From Candidatus Bathyarchaeota archaeon A05DMB-4 (GTDB lineage: Archaea > Thermoproteota > Bathyarchaeia > Bathyarchaeales > SOJC01), in the NCBI GenBank assembly GCA_019685575.1, contig JABFQO010000008.1, forward strand, positions 1 to 64,000: a DNA stretch of 64,000 nt. Direction: 5' to 3'. Positions 17,710 to 25,065 of this stretch are shown here, piece by piece. Under the pieces are notes generated by a model. That model did no database searches. It was not told where the DNA came from and saw only the letters and a list, made by a program, of their open reading frames with translations. Both the position numbers and the translations under genes were made by a program. The stretch's first letter is position 1; each line of letters starts with the position of its first letter.

Positions 17710-18114
17710 TCAGCCCCTCAAACGCTCAGCAAGTTCCAAAACACGCTTCTTAATCTCCTGAAACACCTTCTCCTCAAAACCCACAGAAGTAAAATACGGA
17801 TCTTCTATATCCCAAACCTCAATCCTCTCGGTGCACTCTGGGCACCTGCTCATAACCGCGTATTTATGGCCCACCTCCATCACCACGATAAGATCATAAT
17901 CACCAAGCGGTTTCTCCCAAATTCCCTCAGAACGCTGCTTAAGCCCATCCGCGGCATTCTCCCGCAACAAGAACCTTCGAGCACTTTCAGAAACAAGCGA
18001 AACAGGCAAGGTTCCCGCAGAATCAACCTCAACCCAAGGTGCATACTTCTTCAGCAAAGCCTCCGCAACAGGGCTCCGATAAGCATTACCCGAACAAACA
18101 AACAAAACCTTCAC
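17710..18114 (-). CDS. Low-molecular-weight phosphotyrosine phosphatase / arsenate reductase family
   Basis: A 134-aa LMW-PTP fold enzyme. The P-loop CX5R is CSGNAYRS, with nucleophile C7 and R13, and the acid aspartate lies in DIEDPYF near residue 107. This DP pattern resembles phosphatases more than ArsC, which needs additional resolving cysteines; a CPEC pair near residue 91 leaves an arsenate-reductase or redox role conceivable. It likely dephosphorylates protein or small-molecule tyrosine/arginine phosphate. It is transcribed away from the MscS gene. Confidence 0.88.
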   Translation of the reverse strand: MKVLFVCSGNAYRSPVAEALLKKYAPWVEVDSAGTLPVSLVSESARRFLLRENAADGLKQRSEGIWEKPLGDYDLIVVMEVGHKYAVMSRCPECTERIEVWDIEDPYFTSVGFEEKVFQEIKKRVLELAERLRG

Positions 18115-18180
18115 AAAAACCCACCGACCAACCTAACCAAGAATAACGAAACAAATATTTCAACATACCGCACAAAAGGA

Positions 18181-18190
18181 TTTATAAAAA
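18181..18190 (+). promoter_or_regulatory. TATA box of mscS
   Basis: TTTATAAAAA preceded by AAAAGGA (a BRE-like purine stretch) lies 41 bp before the MscS ATG. The spacing gives a leader of roughly 15 bases in an A-rich, SD-poor region. Confidence 0.6.
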
Positions 18191-18230
18191 ACCACAACAA
18201 GAACAAGCAAAAACAAAGAGTGAAAAAACC

Positions 18231-19034
18231 ATGAACATCCAAGATTTCTTCGATTACCTAGACCAAGAAACCGTCCTAGGCATCAAACTGTCAACCATCC
18301 TCTCAATCATAATCGTAGTAATCATCGCCGTGCTCTTAGAAAGAATCATAACAAGATACCTGCGAAGATTCGCCAAACGAGCCCGCTTGGCACCGAACGT
18401 AACAAACGGCCTAATCTTAACATTCCGGCTCCTCATTTTAATCGGCGCCGTAGCCTCCTTAATTCGCGTAGGCGGATTTCCCGCAGAATGGTTTGTAGCC
18501 TTTTCTGCTCTCGGGGGCGCAGCTGTAGGTTTTGCGTCCAGCACAACCATAGGAAACTTCATTGCGGGGCTTTTTTTGTTTACAGCGCGTCCGTTCAAAG
18601 TGGGCGATTATGTTCGCATAGGCACCGTGGAAGGAATTGTACAAGAAATAACCATTAATTATACCAAGATTTTGACACCGGGAAACAATGTCGTCTCGAT
18701 CAGCAACATCCAAATCATCGATAGAGACTTGACAAATTATTTCTACGAAACCGAGAAACATTTTAACCTTTATTGTTACACCTTCGAAATCGGTTTTAAT
18801 CACGACGTTTCTGCAGTTACACTCGCGGAAATTTTCAAGGAAGTTTTCAGCAAATACAAGCATATACTTCCCCGAGAACCTAGTTACATGCTGGTGAGAT
18901 CGGGCGCCTTCGAAAGAGTTTACATGGTTTACTTGTACGTGGAGCATCCGGAAGACGTTTTTGTTTATAGACCTCAAATCGCAGAAGAAGTGTTTAAACG
19001 TTGGGACATGGCAAGAGGCAAAAGCGCTGCCTAA
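18231..19034 (+). CDS. mscS: Small-conductance mechanosensitive channel MscS
   Basis: A 267-aa MscS-family channel that opens under membrane tension to release osmolytes. TM1 lies at about 20-40 and TM2 at about 60-80. The pore-lining TM3, with the Gly/Ala pattern ALGGAAVGFASSTTIGNFIA, lies at about 93-112. The beta domain begins at the conserved RPFKVGDYVRI (120-130). The C-terminal alpha/beta domain is complete. It has its own TATA box and is followed about 65 bp later by the Rpb5-like gene. Confidence 0.95.
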   Translation: MNIQDFFDYLDQETVLGIKLSTILSIIIVVIIAVLLERIITRYLRRFAKRARLAPNVTNGLILTFRLLILIGAVASLIRVGGFPAEWFVAFSALGGAAVGFASSTTIGNFIAGLFLFTARPFKVGDYVRIGTVEGIVQEITINYTKILTPGNNVVSISNIQIIDRDLTNYFYETEKHFNLYCYTFEIGFNHDVSAVTLAEIFKEVFSKYKHILPREPSYMLVRSGAFERVYMVYLYVEHPEDVFVYRPQIAEEVFKRWDMARGKSAA

Positions 19035-19100
19035 CCATAAAGTTTAAGGGTTGTTTGTGAGATTTTCAGTAAACAACAACGCGACACATGAGGGTAAATT

Positions 19101-19652
19101 TTGCCCAAAAAAGAATCTACCATCGAAGAGAAAAAAGCCGAAGTTCTCATGCACCTAAGAGGCTACAAAAAAATCGACCAAAAACGCCTCCCCGACGGCA
19201 TAACCACTTACACGACAAAAACAAAAACTGGCGACATCATCATCTACTGCATACCAGGGCAAGGCACGATTGGCGTGCAGTATATTAATAAACTTAAAAA
19301 AGTCATGAAAGACGAAAACCTCGAACGCGGCATAATCATCACCAGCGGACGTTACACACAGGCTGCCAAGTCGGCGGCCAGAAAAAGAGGCATCGAACTC
19401 ATTCCAAGAATGTTTCCGGCATTCAACCTTTTCGAGCATGTTATGGTGCCAAAACACGAAATAATCTCCGATGAGGAACGCCAGATGATTCTGCAAAAAT
19501 ACAAGGTTCAACCGTATCAACTGCCGTACATTCATGTTTCAGATCCCGCGGTGAAAGCCGTCGGCGCAAAACCGGGTGACATCGTGAAAATCACTCGTAA
19601 CAGCCAAACTGCGGGAAAATACTTTGCTTACAGGTACGTAGTTGAAGGCTAA
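19101..19652 (+). CDS. rpoH: Rpb5/RpoH-like RNA polymerase subunit with nuclease-fold N-terminal domain
   Basis: A 183-aa protein with a TTG start behind TGAGGGT. The C-terminal part (about 110-183) is the whole archaeal RpoH/Rpb5 assembly domain: EHVMVPKHEIISDEERQMI, QLPYIHVSDPAVKAVGAKPG, TAGKYFAYRYVV. Ordinary archaeal RpoH is only this domain, about 80 aa. The N-terminal part (about 10-105) resembles Mrr/Holliday-resolvase-type nuclease folds: TGDIIIYC, IGVQYINKLKKVM, GIIITSGRYTQAAKSAARKR. The expected E/QxK catalytic motif reads IPGQGTIG, so it is probably inactive. The arrangement matches the jaw-plus-assembly organisation of eukaryotic Rpb5. Confidence 0.88.
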   Translation: MPKKESTIEEKKAEVLMHLRGYKKIDQKRLPDGITTYTTKTKTGDIIIYCIPGQGTIGVQYINKLKKVMKDENLERGIIITSGRYTQAAKSAARKRGIELIPRMFPAFNLFEHVMVPKHEIISDEERQMILQKYKVQPYQLPYIHVSDPAVKAVGAKPGDIVKITRNSQTAGKYFAYRYVVEG

Positions 19653-19739
19653 ACTGGAAGAACCGAAACCTATATTTCTCTCCGTTTTTAGCATACACGC
19701 CAGCCGAATAATATGTAACTGTAGAAAGGCGAGAAAACA

Positions 19740-20438
19740 GTGACCATAAAAGCCGTAGTCTTCGATTTGGACGGAACGTTAGTTAAATTCAACTTGGACT
19801 TCAAAACCCTACGCGCCGAAGCCATAAACTATCTGACAAGAGCAGGCTTTCCCGCTTCCGTGTTCTCCCTAAACGAAACCATATTTGAAACATTAAAAAA
19901 AGCAGAACTCTACATGAAGAACAGCGGCAAGACTAAGGTTGACATCACGAAAATTAACCAAGAAGTATTCAAATTAGCCGAAAGATACGAAATTCAAGCC
20001 GCGAAGCATACGGACACCTTGCCAGGCGTAAACGGCGCATTAAAACTGCTTAAAAAAATGCAATTAAAACTTGGACTGTTCACGATCAACAGCAGCCTCG
20101 CGGCGGGTTATTTGCTGGAGAAACTTAAGCTTAAACAGTTTTTTGACGCTGTCGTAACGCGGGATTCCGTTGAGATGGTTAAACCAAACCCGCAACATTT
20201 GACTGCTGTTTTGCATGAATTAGATGTTAAGCCGAAAGAAGCCGTCATCGTGGGCGACAGTGTTCTGGACATGAAAAGCGCCACTGAACTGAAAGCCATC
20301 GGAGTCGGCATACCTACGGGCATTTCCACTCAGCAAGCTTTGATCCAAGCAGGTGCGACGTACATAATTACCTCGTTAACCGACCTGCCCACGCTGGTGC
20401 ATCAACTGAACCAAGCGCAAGCAAGAACTCGCCGTTAA
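19740..20438 (+). CDS. HAD-superfamily hydrolase
   Basis: A 232-aa haloacid dehalogenase-type phosphatase with cap domain. Motif I is FDLDGTLV (D9 and D11), motif II lies in LGLFTINSSL, a Lys in EMVKPNPQHL serves motif III, and motif IV is VIVGDSVLDMKSA. It resembles phosphoglycolate phosphatase/beta-phosphoglucomutase-like enzymes, but the substrate cannot be read from sequence. The start is GTG 19740 after AGGCGAG. The next gene starts 5 bp after its stop, so they are likely cotranscribed. Confidence 0.92.
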   Translation: MTIKAVVFDLDGTLVKFNLDFKTLRAEAINYLTRAGFPASVFSLNETIFETLKKAELYMKNSGKTKVDITKINQEVFKLAERYEIQAAKHTDTLPGVNGALKLLKKMQLKLGLFTINSSLAAGYLLEKLKLKQFFDAVVTRDSVEMVKPNPQHLTAVLHELDVKPKEAVIVGDSVLDMKSATELKAIGVGIPTGISTQQALIQAGATYIITSLTDLPTLVHQLNQAQARTRR

Positions 20439-20443
20439 GGGTA

Positions 20444-21154
20444 TTGAGAAATTTGAGGCTTTTTCTGCTTCTCAACGGATTTTTCAGTCTCGACAAAGGT
20501 TTTCTCGTCTACGCTAAATATTACGGCAAGGTTTACACCGCCGCTTTGAAGCCTCTACTAATCGTCGACGGAAAAGAAAAAATTCTCATCGATACAGGAA
20601 TAGGCGACTTGCCGGAGCCATACAAACGATTCTATGCCGTAACACAAAGTTCCGAGTGTACGTTACAAGCGCAGTTGTTGAAGTGTGGACTTAAGCCAGA
20701 AGACATCACGACGGTCGTTAACACCCATTTGCACTTTGACCATTGCGGGAACAACAAACTCTTCGGAAACGCCAAATTCTATGTGCAAACAGACGAACTG
20801 CGTTATGCTTATTCGCCCGACCGATTCCAAAAAAACTCTTACATAAAACAGTTCTTCGATTATGGCTGCGATTTCGTGGAAGTGAAAGGCGATTACAAAC
20901 TCTCGGAAAACGTAATGCTCATCGCAACTGTCGGTCATTCGCCGGGGCATCAATCCGTCGTGGTTAGGCATAAAGAAAACAGTTATGTTTACTGTGGTGA
21001 TGCGGCGCCTTTAAAGGAAAATTTGGAGGCACAAAACATTCCTGGAGTGCTATACCGTGCGGACGATGCTTTACGTTCTCTTGAGAAGTTGAAAAGTTTT
21101 AAGAACGCTCACTTCATTTTTTCCCACGACAACGAGCAATTATCCTTAGAGTAA
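20444..21154 (+). CDS. Metallo-beta-lactamase fold hydrolase, lactonase-like
   Basis: A 236-aa zinc hydrolase. The signature HLHFDH is at 95-100, a further His lies in VGHSPGHQS, and an Asp in YVYCGDAAP bridges the metals. The order and spacing resemble N-acyl-homoserine-lactone lactonases (AttM/AiiA) and related esterases; quorum quenching in an archaeon is not implied. It forms an operon with the preceding HAD gene (5-bp gap, TTG start). Confidence 0.9.
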   Translation: MRNLRLFLLLNGFFSLDKGFLVYAKYYGKVYTAALKPLLIVDGKEKILIDTGIGDLPEPYKRFYAVTQSSECTLQAQLLKCGLKPEDITTVVNTHLHFDHCGNNKLFGNAKFYVQTDELRYAYSPDRFQKNSYIKQFFDYGCDFVEVKGDYKLSENVMLIATVGHSPGHQSVVVRHKENSYVYCGDAAPLKENLEAQNIPGVLYRADDALRSLEKLKSFKNAHFIFSHDNEQLSLE

Positions 21155-21208
21155 AGCGTTTCACGATAGCTTTATACCGTAGCATCGGCAACGTGTTTCT
21201 AACAAAAA

Positions 21209-21586
21209 ATGCCAAACAAAACGTTAATGCGATTAATTCTTTTGTTGATTATCGAAGTTTTAGTTGTTGTTTTGGTGTTTTCAGCAATCAATTTCTTCAT
21301 ACTCTCGCGCAACAGTAACATTCGGATGTTTGATTGGTTCTTGTTAGAAGGAATCTTCTGTATCATCGTAAGCATGCTATTCGCCCTCGGCCGCGGGGGA
21401 CTAGACGCTTACACGTTAAGGTCAGCCGCAACCGTTGCCGCGGCAGATGCGCTTTATGATGAGGAACACAAGGTTTCTGATGTTTTTCAAAAGGATAAAT
21501 GGAAACCGTCGGGTTTTCCAAAAGCGGCGCTTGTTCTGTTAGTTGTGGGTGTCATCTTCTTGTTAATCTACTTCTTGACCTTGTAG
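21209..21586 (+). CDS. Small multi-pass membrane protein
   Basis: A 125-aa protein with three TM segments (about 8-31, 42-63 and 103-124). A soluble loop, RSAATVAAADALYDEEHKV, lies between TM2 and TM3. No recognised family. It begins with ATG 21209, about 54 bp after the lactonase-like gene. The region around 21170, CTTTATACC, could be its TATA box. It may be an assembly or stress membrane protein; no function is assigned. Confidence 0.7.
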   Translation: MPNKTLMRLILLLIIEVLVVVLVFSAINFFILSRNSNIRMFDWFLLEGIFCIIVSMLFALGRGGLDAYTLRSAATVAAADALYDEEHKVSDVFQKDKWKPSGFPKAALVLLVVGVIFLLIYFLTL

Positions 21587-21646
21587 CTATGATTATGACA
21601 ATTTTTTTATGTTCTGCTGTAGAGAGAATAGTTTGTGGTTGTAAGA

Positions 21647-21730
21647 ATGGCTGCTGAAAAGAAGAAAAAATACTACTATTATAAGAAGAAGGAAAAGAAA
21701 GCCGAGCAAGTTAAGAAGAAAAAGTGTTAG
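21647..21730 (+). CDS. Lys/Tyr-rich micropeptide (27 aa)
   Basis: A 27-residue frame beginning MAAEKKKKYYYYKKKEKK, extremely rich in Lys and Tyr, with a single Cys at the end. The ATG follows a TATA-like TTTTTTTATG (21603-21612) at the right distance for a near-leaderless transcript. Its stop abuts the convergent primase gene. The composition suggests an RNA- or membrane-binding micropeptide, but low complexity makes chance coding possible. Confidence 0.35.
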   Translation: MAAEKKKKYYYYKKKEKKAEQVKKKKC

Positions 21731-21731
21731 G

Positions 21732-22499
21732 CTATAGGAACTCGGGTAGGCACCGTTTATCCGTGACTGGATTGAAATCGGGTAACTCGTCCACTGTGAG
21801 AGGAAGCACTATCCGCGAGACCATGCCGTGCAAACTATAAGGCAACCGAATCAGTCGCATTCCACCGCTCGTGACCCATTCGTCGATGAGAAAACCTTCT
21901 TTCGTCAACTTCTTTGCTAATCTGCTTCTTTCCCGTCTCTTCCAGCCGAGAGTTTCTTCATCAAGCACGTGAATGTGAAAACCTCTGCCCGAATAAACGA
22001 TGCGTAAATTAGAAAACAACTGTTCCAGCCGTTTGTATAGTTTGGCGGTTTCCTCTTTCACCATTTTAAGTTCTGTTTCACAAAAGCCCAAGCCTTGATG
22101 TCTACGCATTTTGTCCTCAAGAGTGCCATGAATTGGGCATGTTAAGTTTTCCGGGTCAAGGTCGAAGGCTAATTCTTGCCCGACAACCTTGCCGTGAAGG
22201 TTGTAAAGGTTTCTATCGTAGTAGACGGATTCTGGTAGAAACTCGAGAACCTGTGCTTTCATGTCTTCTAGGTTCTGATAGTTTTCGATTAGAATAGTAG
22301 CGTCTGCATCCTCTGCGTATTCTCTGCGAAAAATGTGAGTGTGCCGTCCCATAATTACAGCGAAAACAACATGGCCTACGGATTCAAAGGGCGTTAGCCA
22401 CTCTTTTACTCGTCTTAAATCAAATTCTCGCCGATAAAAAAACTCACGTTCGGCAAGCGTTGCGTAACGCATGCCCTTAGGCAAAATATAACGGTGCAT
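21732..22499 (-). CDS. PriS-like archaeo-eukaryotic primase domain protein
   Basis: A 255-aa protein with the AEP-primase motifs: REFFYRREFD near the N-terminus, ELAFDLDPEN (metal-binding DxD), IVYSGRGFHIHVLDEE (SGRGxHxHxxD) and EWVTSGGMRLIRLPYSLHG. A C/H cluster (CPIHGTLEDKMRRH ... GFCE) sits where PriS has its zinc knuckle. It is shorter than typical archaeal PriS. It is either the compact small primase subunit or a PriS paralogue; the large subunit is not nearby. ATG 22499 has GGTGA 6 bases upstream and is preferred over 22517. Confidence 0.82.
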   Translation of the reverse strand: MHRYILPKGMRYATLAEREFFYRREFDLRRVKEWLTPFESVGHVVFAVIMGRHTHIFRREYAEDADATILIENYQNLEDMKAQVLEFLPESVYYDRNLYNLHGKVVGQELAFDLDPENLTCPIHGTLEDKMRRHQGLGFCETELKMVKEETAKLYKRLEQLFSNLRIVYSGRGFHIHVLDEETLGWKRRERSRLAKKLTKEGFLIDEWVTSGGMRLIRLPYSLHGMVSRIVLPLTVDELPDFNPVTDKRCLPEFL

Positions 22500-22565
22500 C
22501 TCTTCACCTTCAAACAAAACTCATACGGCTTCACAGATAATAAAGAGAACCCTTTTTTGGCAACG

Positions 22566-23165
22566 TTAGGGGTAAGTCATAACTGTTTCGTAAGGAAGAT
22601 ACCGATTAACTGTGTACCCGCCCAAAAATGTAGAAAGCGCCAAATAACAACTTAGTCCCCACTGTATTTTGGCTGGTCGTGAACTTAAGAAACCTATAAA
22701 CGTCATGGCGTTTTCTTTTTCACGGTCGGTTCCAGCGTAAGGGTTCACGTAGACAGTCAAATCGATCGTTTCGTTTGCAAAAGCGCGAACAGGAAGTCTC
22801 AGAGAGAATGTTTGGGATTTCAATTCCCACACGTTCGATTCCCGCCATCCACCTCCCCAGTGCCCAGGTAACGACGGGTCCCATACTAAATGCGATTGTG
22901 CCGGGTTCACGTATTCTACACCTATAGTAATCGAAACCAGCTCTAGACCGGAATAATCGACTGGGTTGGCGTATAACAATTTTATGGTTATCGGCGTATT
23001 CGCTTGGCTCAAGTTTATGTCAACGCTTAAGACGGTGTAATCGAAATTCCACAAAGCCATATAATACTTGGTATAATTCCACATGGGGTAAACCAAAAAA
23101 CCGACAGAAACTGCTGCAAGAGCTAAAAAAACAGTAGTCGGTTTGTCAAACTTGGGGATTTTCAT
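22566..23165 (-). CDS. Membrane-anchored extracytoplasmic protein, unknown function
   Basis: About 199 aa. A hydrophobic segment at about 11-28 (TTVFLALAAVSVGFLVYPMW) acts as a signal anchor. A beta-rich domain follows, ending with a weak hydrophobic stretch WGLSCYLALSTFLGGYTV. The middle holds VLSVDINLSQANTPITIKLL and VSITIGVEYVNP, an alternating pattern like LEA14/immunoglobulin-type folds. No family is assigned. Start ATG 23165 is preferred; GTG 23186 is in frame. Confidence 0.65.
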   Translation of the reverse strand: MKIPKFDKPTTVFLALAAVSVGFLVYPMWNYTKYYMALWNFDYTVLSVDINLSQANTPITIKLLYANPVDYSGLELVSITIGVEYVNPAQSHLVWDPSLPGHWGGGWRESNVWELKSQTFSLRLPVRAFANETIDLTVYVNPYAGTDREKENAMTFIGFLSSRPAKIQWGLSCYLALSTFLGGYTVNRYLPYETVMTYP

Positions 23166-23243
23166 TTTCGCAATCACTTTAATCACTGCAAAAACAGATT
23201 AATAAGCATTAGAGCAATAGAAACTGGGAGTTTTGCTGAAAAC

Positions 23244-23642
23244 TTAGGGTTTAAAATAGCACCGTGGCCATTGTGGCCATCCTTCAGATTTGGCTTCTTC
23301 GAAGTCTATTGTTAGGCGCATTCCGATTTTGATTTTTTCATGCGGGATACCTTTGATCATTCCTGGCAAGTGTGCGCCGTTTTCGAGTTCTACTACGCCG
23401 ACAGCATATGGGGCTAGTGGTTGGAATTGTTCGGGGCATACGTGGATGATTGTGTATGTTAGTAGTTTTCCTTGTTTTGGGTTTTCTTTCCATGTTAAGT
23501 GTTTGGAGAGACATTTTGGGCATACTGGTCTTGGCGGTACGGTAACGTGTCCGCATTTGTTGCATTGAGCGCCCATGATTTTTCCTTCTTTTACGAACTT
23601 GTAGAAATTTTCAATAGTGAAAGCAACTGTTTCTTCTGTCAT
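23244..23642 (-). CDS. DUF35 Zn-ribbon/OB-fold protein, thiolase partner
   Basis: A 132-aa acyl-CoA-associated DUF35 protein. A rubredoxin-like zinc ribbon has Cys pairs CNKC (27-30) and CPKC (41-44). An OB fold follows with LLTYTIIHVCPEQF and PYAVGVVELENG. In archaea such proteins scaffold the acetoacetyl-CoA thiolase/HMG-CoA synthase complex of mevalonate synthesis or related Claisen enzymes. It sits 3 bp after the thiolase gene on the same strand, matching that arrangement; no HMG-CoA synthase is in the window. Confidence 0.92.
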   Translation of the reverse strand: MTEETVAFTIENFYKFVKEGKIMGAQCNKCGHVTVPPRPVCPKCLSKHLTWKENPKQGKLLTYTIIHVCPEQFQPLAPYAVGVVELENGAHLPGMIKGIPHEKIKIGMRLTIDFEEAKSEGWPQWPRCYFKP

Positions 23643-23645
23643 TTC

Positions 23646-24818
23646 TTAGCCCCTCCTAAAAATGTTGACCACGCCGGTTCCGCCCAACCCGCCTATGTTA
23701 TGCGTCAAGCCGATTTCGGCGCCTTTCACTTGTCGTCTTTCAGCTTGTTCGGTTAGCTGCAAATAAATTTCGTAGGCTTGCGCCGTGCCCGTGGCGCCGA
23801 CGGGGTGTCCTTTCGATTTCAATCCGCCGCTTGTACACACGGCTACCTTTCCGCCTATTTGGCTTTGTCCCTCTTCGATGAAACGTCCACCTTCGCCGGG
23901 TTTGCAGAAGCCGAGGTCTTCGTAGGCAACGATTTCTGCGATAGTGAAGCAATCATGCACTTCTGCGACGTCAACTTCCGAGGGGTCGATGCCCGCCATC
24001 TTGTATGCCTCTTGTGCTGCGGCTTTGCCTGCGTTTAGGCTTGTGAACTGGTCTCTTTCAAACAGTCCAATGGTGTCGCTTGCTTGTCCCGAGCCGATTA
24101 TATGCACCGGTGTATCGGTGTATTTTTTGGCGAGTTCGGGCTTGGCTAGAATGAGGCAACTGGCGCCATCGGTTATCAGTGAGCAGTCGTAAAGTTTAAG
24201 CGGCCACGCCACAACCCGTGAAGACAAAGCCTGCTCCATGGTGATTTCCTTCTGCATGTGCGCCTTAGGGTTCAGGGCTCCGTGGTGATGATTCTTTACC
24301 GCCACCATAGCCATCTGCTCTTCTTTTGTTCCATACTTGTGCATGTGCGCAGTGGCTACCATAGCAAACAAGCCTGGAAAGGTAAGGCCGTTCCATTGTT
24401 CAAAGAAGAAGTCTGAAGCCATGGCTAAATATTCCGTTACGTCAGCGGTAGCCCGATGAGTCATTTTCTCTACGCCCCCTACCATCACGATGTCGGCTAA
24501 GCCGGATAAAACAGCGAATATTCCGCATCGTATCGCAGTGGCGGAGGAACCGCACGCGCCTTCGGTTCGAAATGCTTGCACGGGTGTTATGCCTATCCAG
24601 TCTGCGATGGTTGGTCCTGTGTGGCCTTGGTGCTCGTAGGATTCGCCCATCATGCCTACAAAGAGTGCCTTTATGTCTCTTTTTGGGTCGAGGTTGGGGC
24701 ATCTTTCGTAGGCTTCGGTTGCGGCTTCCACGAAAAGTTCTCTTCCGAAAAGTCCGTCTCTCTTTCCGAATTTAGACATTCCCGCTGAGATTATGGAAAT
24801 GAGAGGTTTTCCCGACAT
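23646..24818 (-). CDS. Thiolase-family protein (acetyl-CoA acetyltransferase-like)
   Basis: A 390-aa archaeal SCP-x/thiolase-type enzyme. The nucleophilic Cys is present in RTEGACGSSATAI (C89). The catalytic His segments are EVHDCFTIAEI and KSKGHPVGATG. The C-terminal GGLGGTGVVNIF lacks the second Cys of bacterial degradative thiolases, as is usual in archaeal members. It likely catalyses CoA-dependent Claisen condensation or cleavage, together with the DUF35 protein encoded 3 bp downstream. Confidence 0.93.
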   Translation of the reverse strand: MSGKPLISIISAGMSKFGKRDGLFGRELFVEAATEAYERCPNLDPKRDIKALFVGMMGESYEHQGHTGPTIADWIGITPVQAFRTEGACGSSATAIRCGIFAVLSGLADIVMVGGVEKMTHRATADVTEYLAMASDFFFEQWNGLTFPGLFAMVATAHMHKYGTKEEQMAMVAVKNHHHGALNPKAHMQKEITMEQALSSRVVAWPLKLYDCSLITDGASCLILAKPELAKKYTDTPVHIIGSGQASDTIGLFERDQFTSLNAGKAAAQEAYKMAGIDPSEVDVAEVHDCFTIAEIVAYEDLGFCKPGEGGRFIEEGQSQIGGKVAVCTSGGLKSKGHPVGATGTAQAYEIYLQLTEQAERRQVKGAEIGLTHNIGGLGGTGVVNIFRRG

Positions 24819-25065
24819 TCTTTGTCCCTCTATGGGTCAGGATGTTTTGTTGAAGAGCCAATTGTATAGGCTGAACCCATATATAAACCAAGTTTTTCTC
24901 AACCCGACAGCAACCAGAGTGTTTAGGTGGCGCAAACCGTATAGTTGATGATGAATGAGTATTATCCATTGTATCGTGAAAGAGGCTGATGTAGGCACAT
25001 AGAAAATTGAACCATAAGCCTTTAAAAGATTCCTTGCACAAATTAAATGTGCTGAGGAGAAGGAG

